Positions 8,165 through 16,498 of a DNA stretch of 64,000 nucleotides are shown one piece after another. A program made the translations under genes and the position numbers. Each line of letters starts with the position of its first letter. The stretch's first letter is position 1. This DNA comes from JAITVM01 sp031551135 (GTDB lineage: Bacteria > Bacillota > Clostridia > Lachnospirales > JAITVM01). The DNA is taken from assembly GCA_031551135.1 (NCBI GenBank), contig JAVBOA010000015.1, positions 27,438-91,437 of the forward strand, in the 5' to 3' direction. Below the pieces are notes generated by a model. That model was not told the origin of the DNA and ran no database searches. It saw nothing but the letters and a program-made list of their open reading frames with translations.

Positions 8165-8701
8165 ATGAAAAATTTTTTAGTTTCAAAACTTACATTGTCG
8201 GCCATGTTTTTGGCTATGGGACTTCTTTTGCCTTTTTTAACAGGGCAGATTCCGCAAGTAGGTTCGGCGCTTTTGCCAATGCATATTCCCGTTCTTTTGT
8301 GCGGCCTGATTTGCGGCTGGCAATACGGCGGTTTGATAGGCTTTATTATGCCGATAATGCGCTCATTTGTTTTTGGAATGCCTCCTCTTTTTCCGACAGC
8401 GGTTTCGATGGCCTTAGAAATGGCAGCTTACGGAATAATTATCGGTCTCTGTTATGCTTATTTTCCGAAAAAAAACTCTTATTTATTTCTGTCTCTTTTT
8501 TCGGCAATGATTATCGGCCGAATTGTTTGGGGAATCGTACAATTGACGCTTGCCGGCGTTGGCGGAAATGCTTTTACTTGGCAGATTTTTATAGCCGGAG
8601 CTTTTGTAAATGCTATTCCGGGAATAATTTTGCAATTATTTCTGATTCCTGCCGTAATGATTACGCTCCAATCAAATGGGGTATTGAGCTATGAAAGATG
8701 A
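8165..8701 (+). CDS. ECF transporter S component
   Basis: 178-residue, very hydrophobic protein with about six membrane segments, the size and layout of substrate-binding S components of energy-coupling factor vitamin transporters. The N-terminal segment (TLSAMFLAMGLLLPFL) carries the small-residue pattern that contacts EcfT. The shared ATPases and EcfT are not in the window, as is usual for group II ECF systems. The substrate cannot be read from the sequence. The next gene overlaps by 11 bp and encodes a P-loop kinase, suggesting that the imported compound is phosphorylated on entry. The start follows AAGGAGAATTTT. Confidence 0.75.
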   Translation: MKNFLVSKLTLSAMFLAMGLLLPFLTGQIPQVGSALLPMHIPVLLCGLICGWQYGGLIGFIMPIMRSFVFGMPPLFPTAVSMALEMAAYGIIIGLCYAYFPKKNSYLFLSLFSAMIIGRIVWGIVQLTLAGVGGNAFTWQIFIAGAFVNAIPGIILQLFLIPAVMITLQSNGVLSYER

Positions 8702-9764
8702 AATTTCAAAAATTTTAATTAAACAATTCGAGATTTATCCAAAATCTCAAATTATAGATTTTTTGAAAGTCATTTATCAAAATGAATTTGGCTGCGGACA
8801 TTTAATTGATGATTCTGTAAATTCTTTGAATAGAATTAAAGATGAATTAACCTCGGCGGCGGAAATTAAATCTGACATAATAGAATTTATAGGGAATGGG
8901 CTTTGCCGGGTACATTTGCAAATTTTGCGGGAAAAATCGCTGTCTGCGGAGACGTTTAATAAAATATTTGTTCTCTCAGCTTTGCGATTGCGTGGAAATA
9001 AAGAGAGCTTTATTGAAAAAGTTCATATCTTTGAGGAACTTTGTTCGGAAAAAATTTTGCCGTTTTGCGCCGATGAACTGCGGAAAATAATTTCAAAATG
9101 GGAAGCTGACGGCGAATATGCTTTTAGGCACAGTGAAGTATTTCGAGAAAATTATTCTCCGGCTTATCGTGTTGCTGAAAAACAGTTTTGCGATTTTATC
9201 GAGTTTTTGGCTTTGATTGACGAAGCTTGTAAAGAAAAAGAACATATTATTGTAGCGATAGACGGCGATTGCGCCGCCGGAAAGACTACGCTTGCCGCAA
9301 TGCTGAATTTGATTTACGAATGCAATGTAATACATATGGATCATTTTTTTCTGCAAGAAGCTCAAAGAACCAAAAAACGTTTGGAAACTCCCGGCGGTAA
9401 TATAGATTTTGAGCGGTTTTCCACCGAAGTTTTGATTCCGCTTACGCAAATGAAAGAATTTTCCTACCGTCCGCTTGATTGCAGGGATTTTTCATTCGGC
9501 GAGCCGATAAAAATTCCGCTGAAAAAAATAAATATAGTAGAGGGCGCATATTCTCTGCATCCCAATTTATCGAACAAATATGATTTAAAAATTTTCCTCT
9601 CGGTAGATTCAAAAGAGCAAATGCGCCGCATCAGCGCGCGAAACGGCGAAATGATGGCGGATAAATTTAAAAATATATGGATTCCGATGGAGAAAAAATA
9701 TTTTTCCGAATTTAAAATTTCGGAAATTTGTGATTTGTGTTTTACGTCTTTTTTTGAATATTAA
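8691..9764 (+). CDS. Two-domain protein with uridine-kinase-like P-loop kinase
   Basis: 357 residues. The C-terminal part (about 180-357) is a uridine-kinase/phosphoribulokinase-like P-loop domain: Walker A GDCAAGKTT (about 193), MDHFF as the likely acceptor-binding strand and VEGAYSLHP as the third motif. The N-terminal half (about 1-175, with FGCGHL and GNGLCRVHL) is a conserved-looking helical domain I do not recognise. The start overlaps the end of the ECF gene by 11 bp with GGGG just upstream, so the two are probably translationally coupled. A nucleoside- or vitamin-salvage kinase paired with the transporter is the simplest reading, but the substrate is unknown. Confidence 0.7.
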   Translation: MKDEISKILIKQFEIYPKSQIIDFLKVIYQNEFGCGHLIDDSVNSLNRIKDELTSAAEIKSDIIEFIGNGLCRVHLQILREKSLSAETFNKIFVLSALRLRGNKESFIEKVHIFEELCSEKILPFCADELRKIISKWEADGEYAFRHSEVFRENYSPAYRVAEKQFCDFIEFLALIDEACKEKEHIIVAIDGDCAAGKTTLAAMLNLIYECNVIHMDHFFLQEAQRTKKRLETPGGNIDFERFSTEVLIPLTQMKEFSYRPLDCRDFSFGEPIKIPLKKINIVEGAYSLHPNLSNKYDLKIFLSVDSKEQMRRISARNGEMMADKFKNIWIPMEKKYFSEFKISEICDLCFTSFFEY

Positions 9765-9830
9765 AATCATAAACGGAAAAGATAAATTCAACCTTATTGT
9801 ATTACTAAAATTTTGAAAGGTATTGAATTT

Positions 9831-11132
9831 ATGAATTCTGTTTGGAGCGAAAGCGTTGAGAATAAAAAAAGCCGTCCGAATTTTCAGGGCGAAATGAATA
9901 CGGATGTGCTGATAGTCGGCGGCGGCATGGCCGGAATTCTGATTGCTTACCGATTGAAGAAAGCCGGAGTTTCCTGCGTTGTTTTAGAAGCGAAAACTAT
10001 CGGAAGCGGCGTTACAAAAAACACGACTGCAAAAATAACTTCACAGCACGGCTTGATTTATTCCGATATTATAAAGCGTTTCGGGATTGAAAAAGCAAGG
10101 GCGTATTTTGAAACAAATTCTCAAGCTCTTTTGGATTTTGAAAAACTATCTGAAAAATACAAATGTGATTTTGAAAAAAAGGATTCCTTTGTTTATACTT
10201 TAGAGAATAATTTGAATTTTGAAAACGAGATAAGAGCTTATGAAAAATTAAAAATCCCAATCTTGAAACATAATGAAAATCCATTGCCTATAAAAATTAA
10301 ATCCATTCTCGGAATGGAAAATCAAGCGCAATTCAATGCGCTTAAATTTCTCGTTGCTTTGGCGGATAAGCTTGAAATATATGAAAATTCGTTCGTTCAT
10401 AGAATTGAGGGCAACACAGCTTTTTTGCGAAAAGGAAAAATAAAAGCAAAGCAGATTGTTATTGCAACGCATTATCCGCTTGTCAATGTTCCGGGTTTGT
10501 ATTTTATGAAATTATACCAACATCGAAGCTACGTTATCGCTTTGGAAAACGCCGTAAAATTGAACGGTTATTATGTCGATGAAAATGAAAACGGCTTTTC
10601 ATTCAGAAATTATCAAGATTATTTATTGATAGGCGGCGGAGACCACAAGACCGGAAAAAAAGGCGGGGGATTTTCGGAAATACGAAAATTGACGAAAACA
10701 GCGTATCCCGATGCGGCGGAGAAATTTCATTGGGCAACTCAGGATTGTATGTCTTTGGATAAAATCCCGTATATCGGGCGGCATAATTCTTCAAACAACA
10801 GGCTTTTTGTTGCGACCGGCTTCAATAAATGGGGCATGACTTCCTCGATGGTTGCGGCAGGAATTATTTCCGATTTAATAACAAAAGGCTCAAGTGATTT
10901 TGAAGAACTCTATTCTCCGCAAAGGTCAATGTTTACAACTCAGCTTTTTAAAAATTTAGGTTCAGCGGCTTCGGGGCTTTTGAGCATGGGAACGCCTCGG
11001 TGTTCGCATTTGGGCTGCAAGCTGAAATGGAATAAGCTTGAAAAAACTTGGGACTGCCCGTGCCACGGCTCACGCTTTGACAAAACGGGGCATATAATCG
11101 ATAATCCCGCAAAAAGAAAAGCTCGGATTTAA
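9831..11132 (+). CDS. FAD-dependent oxidoreductase with C-terminal Rieske domain
   Basis: 433 residues from the ATG at 9831, chosen because GAAAGG lies 10 bp upstream. The N-terminal dinucleotide motif (VGGGMAG, about 28) and the DAO-type glycine-oxidase-like fold are followed by a C-terminal Rieske [2Fe-2S] domain with CSHLGC and CPCHGSRFD, containing the two Cys and two His ligands. This architecture is known from putative gamma-glutamylputrescine oxidase-like and DadA-like Rieske proteins in Firmicutes, whose substrates are mostly unknown. The Rieske end is somewhat short (it stops just after the NPAK motif) but keeps all ligands. It stands alone between short gaps. Confidence 0.85.
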   Translation: MNSVWSESVENKKSRPNFQGEMNTDVLIVGGGMAGILIAYRLKKAGVSCVVLEAKTIGSGVTKNTTAKITSQHGLIYSDIIKRFGIEKARAYFETNSQALLDFEKLSEKYKCDFEKKDSFVYTLENNLNFENEIRAYEKLKIPILKHNENPLPIKIKSILGMENQAQFNALKFLVALADKLEIYENSFVHRIEGNTAFLRKGKIKAKQIVIATHYPLVNVPGLYFMKLYQHRSYVIALENAVKLNGYYVDENENGFSFRNYQDYLLIGGGDHKTGKKGGGFSEIRKLTKTAYPDAAEKFHWATQDCMSLDKIPYIGRHNSSNNRLFVATGFNKWGMTSSMVAAGIISDLITKGSSDFEELYSPQRSMFTTQLFKNLGSAASGLLSMGTPRCSHLGCKLKWNKLEKTWDCPCHGSRFDKTGHIIDNPAKRKARI

Positions 11133-11137
11133 CTTTG

Positions 11138-11179
11138 TACTATTTTCATTCTAAAAGACAGAAAAATGTAAATAGTATT
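11138..11179. repeat. Mini-copy of hairpin repeat family A
   Basis: TACTATTTTCATT and AATGTAAATAGTATTA arms enclose a 12-14 bp centre (CTAAAAGACAG). Only the terminal arms of the family remain. It lies between the Rieske protein gene and the next gene. Confidence 0.6.
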
Positions 11180-11193
11180 AATGGAGAGATTTT

Positions 11194-12024
11194 ATGAGAA
11201 AATTCTTTGAGGGTTTTTATTATAAGCACCAAGCAAACGGACGAACACTTGCGCTGATTGCCGGAAAAGCAGAAGATTGTGCATTTATTCAAATTATTAC
11301 CGATTCGTCATCATATAATATAAATTTCCATAGCTCGGAATATAAGAAATCAGATAAAATTTTTATTAAAGGCAATGAATTTTCAAACAGCGGAATCAAA
11401 ATAAATATAAACGAAGATGAAATACAGATAAAAGGTGAATTGCAATATAGTTCTTTGATGCCGATTCAATATGATATCATGGGTCCGTTTAAATTTTTTC
11501 CGATGGAATGTAGACATATAGTTATCAGCATGAAGCACAATGTTATGGGAAATATTGTATTAAATGGAGAAAAATTTGATTTTGACAATGGAATGGGATA
11601 TATAGAAGGCGACAGCGGCTATTCGTTTCCAAAAACTTATTCATGGATACAGAGCAACGAGTTTGAGGAAAATATATCGATTATGGCTTCGGTAGCTCTT
11701 ATTCCGTTTATGGGCTTTCATTTTTGGGGCTGTATTTGCGTTTTAATGATGAACGGAAAGGAATACAGGCTTGCGACTTATAAAGGCGCGCGCATCCTTC
11801 GGAATGAGTTTGGAAAAATAGAAATATCACAAGGGAAATTTAATTTGAAAATATCGGTAAACCAAAAAAGGGCAGATGAATTATCAGCGCCTCAATCTGG
11901 AAAAATGGATCGAAAAATAAAAGAATCAGCGTCCTGCCCGGCAGAACTCTTGTTCACAGAAAATGACCGGACGATTTTTCATGGTAAAAGCAGTTTCGCA
12001 AGCTATGAATATGCGGATATTTGA
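11194..12024 (+). CDS. Tocopherol-cyclase-like protein
   Basis: 276 residues with signatures of the tocopherol cyclase / DUF2804-like beta-barrel family: an N-terminal EGFYYKHQ, a central GYIEGDSGYSFPKTYSWIQSN (about 148-168) and a PFMGFHFWGC stretch. Bacterial relatives outside phototrophs have no proven tocopherol role, so the fold name should not be read as an activity. No signal peptide. The start follows ATGGAGAGATTTT. No functional link to either neighbour is visible. Confidence 0.75.
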   Translation: MRKFFEGFYYKHQANGRTLALIAGKAEDCAFIQIITDSSSYNINFHSSEYKKSDKIFIKGNEFSNSGIKININEDEIQIKGELQYSSLMPIQYDIMGPFKFFPMECRHIVISMKHNVMGNIVLNGEKFDFDNGMGYIEGDSGYSFPKTYSWIQSNEFEENISIMASVALIPFMGFHFWGCICVLMMNGKEYRLATYKGARILRNEFGKIEISQGKFNLKISVNQKRADELSAPQSGKMDRKIKESASCPAELLFTENDRTIFHGKSSFASYEYADI

Positions 12025-12046
12025 TATTGTATAAACAAAGTTTTGT

Positions 12047-12134
12047 ATTAAAGAATAAAAAAGTATTTCATTCTGCATCAGAATTGATGCGAAGAATGAA
12101 ATATTTTTTTATGCATATCAAAATTGAAATAGTA
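12047..12134. repeat. Diverged copy of hairpin repeat family A
   Basis: The layout matches the reversed family A copies (TTAAAGAATAAAAAAGTATTTC, a GC-containing tip, then GAATGAAATATTTTTTTATG, and AAATTGAAATAGTAC). The tip stem is changed but still pairs (GCATCA with TGATGC). The T-run after the hairpin could terminate the preceding gene. Confidence 0.6.
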
Positions 12135-12308
12135 CTAATAGAATTAAGAAATTGAAAAATAATCAAACTGTTATTTTTTGTAATTATACTTTAAAAACCA
12201 TGTATAGTGATAGAAAAATCCGGCGGGATTCAATATCCGTTTAAATTTATTTACTATACTTAAGTAAAATTTATACTTGTCGATATAAAAATGTAAAATA
12301 ATTTTTGA

Positions 12309-12444
12309 GGCGGTTTATTTAATACTATTTCCATTTTGATATGAAGAAAAAAATTTTTCACAGCGGAGTTTTTCGCGCAACGCTTCAGGCGCGAAATGAA
12401 ATATTTTTTTCTATCCTTTGGAATGGAAATAGTATAAACCGCTA
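12309..12444. repeat. Hairpin repeat family A nested in family B arms
   Basis: A complete family A element (12321-12435) starts AATACTATTTCCATTTTG and ends AATGGAAATAGTAT. Its inner stem is TTTCGCGC (12371-12378) with GCGCGAAA (12389-12396). Directly outside it lie GCGGTTTATTT on the left and AAACCGC on the right, which resemble the two ends of a family B palindrome. The simplest reading is that A inserted into the middle of a B copy. Confidence 0.75.
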
Positions 12445-12467
12445 TAAGAAAATCTGGAGGTGACAAA

Positions 12468-13016
12468 ATGCGTAAATATTTTTGCATATTAAGCTTGAGC
12501 TTTATATTATTTTCGGGATGCAATGCTGAAGTGCAGAACAAACCGGCCGATACAGCTTCTGCTGAAATACAGGAGTCAACAGAGGTGAAAACAAGCGAAA
12601 TACCTACCGAAACTACCGCGACTACTTCGGCGGTGACATCCGTAGAGCCAACCGAATCTGAAGAGGATTTTGTATATAACGACGCTTTTTTGATTAAAGT
12701 CGAAAATACAGATATTTTTAAAGAAGCAGGGGAACGTTATTTTTATATCGGGCGCAAAACATGCCCGACTTGCCGCGATTGGCTGCCTATTTTAGAGGAA
12801 GCCAGCGTAGCCAACAATAAAGAGGTCTATTATTTAGATACAGACATTTGGCGAGATAAAGAAGATGGCAAAGAAGTTATTACAAATCTCGAAATAAAAT
12901 CTGTTCCTACGCTTGTTAAAATGAAAGACGGGCAGTTAGTCGAAAAGCTTGTAGTTAAAGATGAATTTGAAGAAGCTGCGGCAAAAACTGAGCTGCAAGA
13001 ATTTTATACGAAATAA
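12468..13016 (+). CDS. Thioredoxin-like lipoprotein
   Basis: 182 residues with a lipobox (LFSGC, Cys at about 18), a Thr/Ser/Glu-rich linker (about 25-68) and a thioredoxin-fold domain with a CPTC redox motif (about 101-104) and a later cis-Pro region (SVPTLVKMKDG). It resembles TlpA/PedC-like extracytoplasmic thioredoxins that reduce or oxidise exported thiols. CPTC instead of CGPC suggests bacteriocin-transport or PDO-like relatives, but the function is unassigned. The start follows CTGGAGGTGACAAA. It is monocistronic, ended by a strong terminator. Confidence 0.8.
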   Translation: MRKYFCILSLSFILFSGCNAEVQNKPADTASAEIQESTEVKTSEIPTETTATTSAVTSVEPTESEEDFVYNDAFLIKVENTDIFKEAGERYFYIGRKTCPTCRDWLPILEEASVANNKEVYYLDTDIWRDKEDGKEVITNLEIKSVPTLVKMKDGQLVEKLVVKDEFEEAAAKTELQEFYTK

Positions 13017-13029
13017 TTATTGAATAAAA

Positions 13030-13058
13030 AAAAGTCTGCGTAAAGCAGACTCTTTTTT
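13030..13058. terminator. Bidirectional terminator
   Basis: AGTCTGC-GTAAA-GCAGACT flanked by A7 and T6. It separates the thioredoxin-like gene from the convergent ApbE gene. Confidence 0.9.
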
Positions 13059-13066
13059 ATGATTTT

Positions 13067-14104
13067 TTATTTTAAATACGATTCAAAACCTTCTGTTTTT
13101 TCGATTGCATTATTTCCGAGCAAAAACATCGCTTCTGCGCCCTCGATAGAATTGACAAGCTCCAAAGAATCTTCGAGCGGCATCAAAAAGCAGGAAGTAG
13201 AAAGAGCGTCGGCAATGCCGGAATCATCGCAGATTATCACAACAGAGCGGTATTTATCGGCGGGCATAAGCGTTTTTGGGTCGATAATATGATGGTAACG
13301 AACACCGTTCGACATAAAATAACGCTGATAATCTCCGCTTGTAACAATCGATTTATTGTTTACGTATAATATTTCCACAATCCCGTCAGCTTTTTGGGGA
13401 AATTCGGAATTATCGGGAGCTTGCACTCCGGTAATCCATTTCCCTTTTTCGTTTTTCGGAGAGCCTGACGCAACAACATTTCCGCCCGAATTTAAAAGAA
13501 AATCCGCGAAACCGTTTTTATTCAAATATTCTTTTACTTTTTGCGAAGCGTAGCCTTTTGCGATTGCGCCGACATCCAGAAGCATTTCGGGGTCTTTTAA
13601 AAAGACTGTGGATTTTTCTTTGTCAATTATTAAATCGTTGATATCTGTGTGGCGCGCGGCTTCTTCCAATTCGGTCATGGTCGGGATTTTATTATCAAGC
13701 TTATCTATTTCGGATGCTGTTTGGTATTTTTGCCAAATGCTGATAACTGAGCCGAAAACCGGATTTAGATATCCATTGGATTTTTCGTAATATAATTTCG
13801 AGAACTCCAAAAGTTCAATTATTTCTTTGTCAACCTCAACGGGTTTTAGTCCGGCGTTATTATTTATGCTCTTTATATTATTTATATTTTCATAATTATT
13901 ATAATAATCAAATAATTTATAATATTTCGAAAATTCGCTTTCAGCAAGCTCACAAAGTTTTTCAAAATCACCTTGATTATCCATATAAGCCGAAATAATA
14001 ATTACCGTATCAAAATAACCGTAAATTGTTTTTTCGTATTTATTAACAGAACACGAAGTAAAAATCAATATCAGCGCAAAAATCCCAATAATCTTTTTAA
14101 TCAT
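13067..14104 (-). CDS. apbE: FAD:protein FMN transferase (ApbE lipoprotein)
   Basis: 345-residue ApbE-family protein that covalently attaches FMN to Thr in exported flavoproteins such as RnfG/NqrC-type subunits, using FAD as donor. A lipobox (FTSC, Cys about 18) places it outside the membrane. Family motifs include GAIAKGYA (about 183), LLNSGGNV (about 203), the late YHHIIDPKT (about 271) and the catalytic-region DALST (about 306). The length is normal. It follows the YhcN-like gene by 27 bp on the same strand, so they are probably co-transcribed. No flavinylated target is encoded in this window. Confidence 0.92.
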   Translation of the reverse strand: MIKKIIGIFALILIFTSCSVNKYEKTIYGYFDTVIIISAYMDNQGDFEKLCELAESEFSKYYKLFDYYNNYENINNIKSINNNAGLKPVEVDKEIIELLEFSKLYYEKSNGYLNPVFGSVISIWQKYQTASEIDKLDNKIPTMTELEEAARHTDINDLIIDKEKSTVFLKDPEMLLDVGAIAKGYASQKVKEYLNKNGFADFLLNSGGNVVASGSPKNEKGKWITGVQAPDNSEFPQKADGIVEILYVNNKSIVTSGDYQRYFMSNGVRYHHIIDPKTLMPADKYRSVVIICDDSGIADALSTSCFLMPLEDSLELVNSIEGAEAMFLLGNNAIEKTEGFESYLK

Positions 14105-14131
14105 TAATATCCCCCAAAGTACTTAAAAAAT

Positions 14132-14656
14132 CTACAGCGTCGGGATTTTTTCGTCCAAAAATTCGCCCAAATCGGAGTCATGAGTTAAATTATCGCTTTT
14201 ATCGTCGGCGATATCCAAAGTTTTTTTTGCGTCGTCAAAAATCTCCAAAGACGTGTTTACAGAGACATGGTCTATTTTTGAATCGATTCCCTTTATCAAA
14301 TTTTCAATATCTTTTTTTAGCGTAATTAAATTTCTGTCATTTAAATCTTTGTTGATTTGTATTGAAACAACTGCGATATTCCCGACAATATTCACTTTTG
14401 CATCTTGTATAAACCTTAGCTTCTTTATATTTTTCTCTAAATTTTCTTCGCGTTCCTCGAGATTTTGGTTTTTTGACGAGAATTTTTCAATATTATCCAT
14501 ATTCTCGTTGACATAAAATCTATCGTTTTTGTAAATACTTGTTTTGTCATCATAAATACTGACATTATTTAAATCGTTTTTCATTGCGGAGGTATTTACA
14601 TCTGCCGAACACGCCGTCAATATACCGACTGAAACTATAATAATAAATTTTTTCAT
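14132..14656 (-). CDS. Sporulation/germination lipoprotein, YhcN/YlaJ-like
   Basis: 174 residues with a lipobox (LTAC, Cys about 16) and a C-terminal domain of the YhcN/YlaJ type (about 85-150: predicted DAKVNIVGNIAVVSI strand and the following helix). In Bacillus such lipoproteins are made under sporulation control and sit in the spore coat or inner membrane. A helical charged stretch precedes the domain. The start has ATGGAGTTGAAATA. The family match is by the conserved valine-rich strand and lipoprotein layout, hence moderate certainty. Confidence 0.65.
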   Translation of the reverse strand: MKKFIIIVSVGILTACSADVNTSAMKNDLNNVSIYDDKTSIYKNDRFYVNENMDNIEKFSSKNQNLEEREENLEKNIKKLRFIQDAKVNIVGNIAVVSIQINKDLNDRNLITLKKDIENLIKGIDSKIDHVSVNTSLEIFDDAKKTLDIADDKSDNLTHDSDLGEFLDEKIPTL

Positions 14657-14838
14657 TTATTTCAACTCCATTATTATTTTGATGCTTAAAAAATTTCTAT
14701 ATTATTATTTGTAAAAATCTGAATTTAAATCAGAAATCAGTGAATTTATATAATTTAGAATAATAAGTTTTTATAAAAAATAGATAAAAATAAATCCAAT
14801 ATATGTTATAATTAATAAAAAACTTTAGGAGGTTTATT

Positions 14839-15024
14839 ATGAGTACAAAAGCCAGACATTACCGAGTAGTAAAAAAACAAGTGGAACACGATAACAATAC
14901 TTATGCAGGAATTTATGTTCCCAAGCAGAAACAGCATATCATCATAGTCGCTTTGATTATGTATTCTCTATTAATTTTTCTGAAAGGAATATTTTTTGGA
15001 TTTTTCTTTTCGAAACACAGTTAA
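14839..15024 (+). CDS. Small single-pass membrane protein
   Basis: 61 residues with a basic N-terminus (about 1-34) and one membrane segment (about 36-57, rich in Ile/Leu/Phe). A good ribosome site (TAGGAGGTTTATT) and a TATAAT at 14806-14811 support expression. I recognise no family. Confidence 0.65.
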   Translation: MSTKARHYRVVKKQVEHDNNTYAGIYVPKQKQHIIIVALIMYSLLIFLKGIFFGFFFSKHS

Positions 15025-15071
15025 TTGCAATCGAAAATATTTTTTATACCGGAAAATACAAGAGGTGAAGC

Positions 15072-16442
15072 ATGATTATAAAAAATGGGGTAATTGCGAA
15101 CTCGTCGATTTCATTTAAAGCCGATATAAAAATCGAAAATGGAATTATTTCCGCAATCTCCCAAAACATAAATGACAATGACGGTGAAATCATCGAGGCC
15201 GAGGGAATGTATGTTATTCCGGGCGGAATTGATGCGCATACGCATATGGATTTGGATGTCGGAATAGCGCGTGCCGTTGATGATTTTTATACAGGCACCG
15301 TAGCGGCGGCTTTTGGTGGGACGACGACCATAATCGACCATATGGGTTTCGGCCCGAAAGGCTGTTCTTTATCACATCAAGTCGGAGTTTATCATAAACT
15401 CGCCGGAGAAAAAGCTGTTATCGATTACGGATTTCACGGCGTTATACAGCATGTAAACGATGATATTCTAAACGAAATGGACGAGCTTATCGATAAAGAA
15501 GGAATAACATCTTATAAAATATATTTAACTTATGATTATAAAATAGAGGATAAAGACGCATTCAGAGTTTTGGAAAAGGCTAAAGAAAACGGAATTGTAA
15601 TAACCGTGCATCCGGAAAATGACGGCGTTGTCAATTATCTGAAATTAAAATATAAAGCTCAGAACAGACTTACGCCGGAATATCACGCAAAATCACGGCC
15701 GTTGGAATGTGAAGCCGAAGCGATTTCCAGAATGATACAAATGGCGCATATGGCAGGAGATCCAAAACTTTATATTGTGCATTTGTCAAATGCCTTAGGA
15801 TTGGATATTATCCGCCAAGCGATTGACAGAGGACAAAAAAATATCTTCGCCGAAACTTGCCCGCAATATTTGTTTTTGAACGAAGATATGTACAAGCTTC
15901 CGAATAACGAAGGCTTGAAATATATTATGAGTCCGCCTTTGCGCAGCAAAGACAATAATGAGAAACTTTTTTCGGGCATCGAAAAAAAATATATCGATGT
16001 TATAGCAACAGACCACTGTCCGTTTAATTTCGGTATCGAAAAACAAATGGGCAAGGATGATTTCACAAAATGCCCGAACGGCGCGCCGGGCGTTGAATTG
16101 CGCCTGCCGTTGATGTTTTCGGAAGGAGTTATGAAAAAAAGAATTTCCATAAATGATTTTGTGGAAATATCCTGTCATAATCCAGCTAAAATTTTCGGCT
16201 TGGATAAAAAAGGTGAAATTGCTGTTGGTTTCGATGCGGATATCGTAATTATCGACCCGAATAAAAAAATTAATATCAGCAAAAATATTCTGCACGAAAA
16301 TGTAGATTACACGCCATATGAAGGCTTTGAATTGCAGGGATATCCCGTTGTGACGATTTCGCGCGGCGAAATAATTGTAAAAGATAATAAATTCTTAGGC
16401 GAAAAGGGCAGAGGAAAATATATAAAACGAAAAATTATGTAA
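15072..16442 (+). CDS. hydA: Dihydropyrimidinase / hydantoinase
   Basis: 456-residue amidohydrolase that opens cyclic amides such as dihydrouracil or hydantoins. The binuclear metal ligands are visible: DAHTHMD (about 55), the carbamylated Lys in SYKIYLTY (about 150), His in TVHPEND and YIVHLSN, and Asp in VIATDHCPF (about 316). The length is typical. No dihydropyrimidine dehydrogenase, carbamoyl hydrolase or transporter adjoins it, so its place in pyrimidine catabolism is not supported by context. The start has AGAGGTGAAGC; a terminator follows directly. Confidence 0.88.
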   Translation: MIIKNGVIANSSISFKADIKIENGIISAISQNINDNDGEIIEAEGMYVIPGGIDAHTHMDLDVGIARAVDDFYTGTVAAAFGGTTTIIDHMGFGPKGCSLSHQVGVYHKLAGEKAVIDYGFHGVIQHVNDDILNEMDELIDKEGITSYKIYLTYDYKIEDKDAFRVLEKAKENGIVITVHPENDGVVNYLKLKYKAQNRLTPEYHAKSRPLECEAEAISRMIQMAHMAGDPKLYIVHLSNALGLDIIRQAIDRGQKNIFAETCPQYLFLNEDMYKLPNNEGLKYIMSPPLRSKDNNEKLFSGIEKKYIDVIATDHCPFNFGIEKQMGKDDFTKCPNGAPGVELRLPLMFSEGVMKKRISINDFVEISCHNPAKIFGLDKKGEIAVGFDADIVIIDPNKKINISKNILHENVDYTPYEGFELQGYPVVTISRGEIIVKDNKFLGEKGRGKYIKRKIM

Positions 16443-16460
16443 AAAAAGTAGTACTCAAAA

Positions 16461-16498
16461 AAATCGGAGGTTTGGATATCAGCCTCCGAAAATTTTTT
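16461..16498. terminator. Bidirectional terminator
   Basis: TCGGAGG pairs with CCTCCGA, flanked by A7 and AATTTTTTAT. It is shared by the hydantoinase gene and the convergent surface-protein gene, whose stop codon lies at its edge. Confidence 0.85.

Noticed and set aside
11194..12024. True tocopherol biosynthesis
   Set aside because: Only fold-level similarity; no other tocopherol genes and the organism appears to be a fermentative anaerobe.
12260..12541. 93-codon minus-strand ORF
   Set aside because: It is readthrough of the family A repeat; the same peptide (KNFFL-IKMEIV) appears in the false N-terminal extension of the aldolase.
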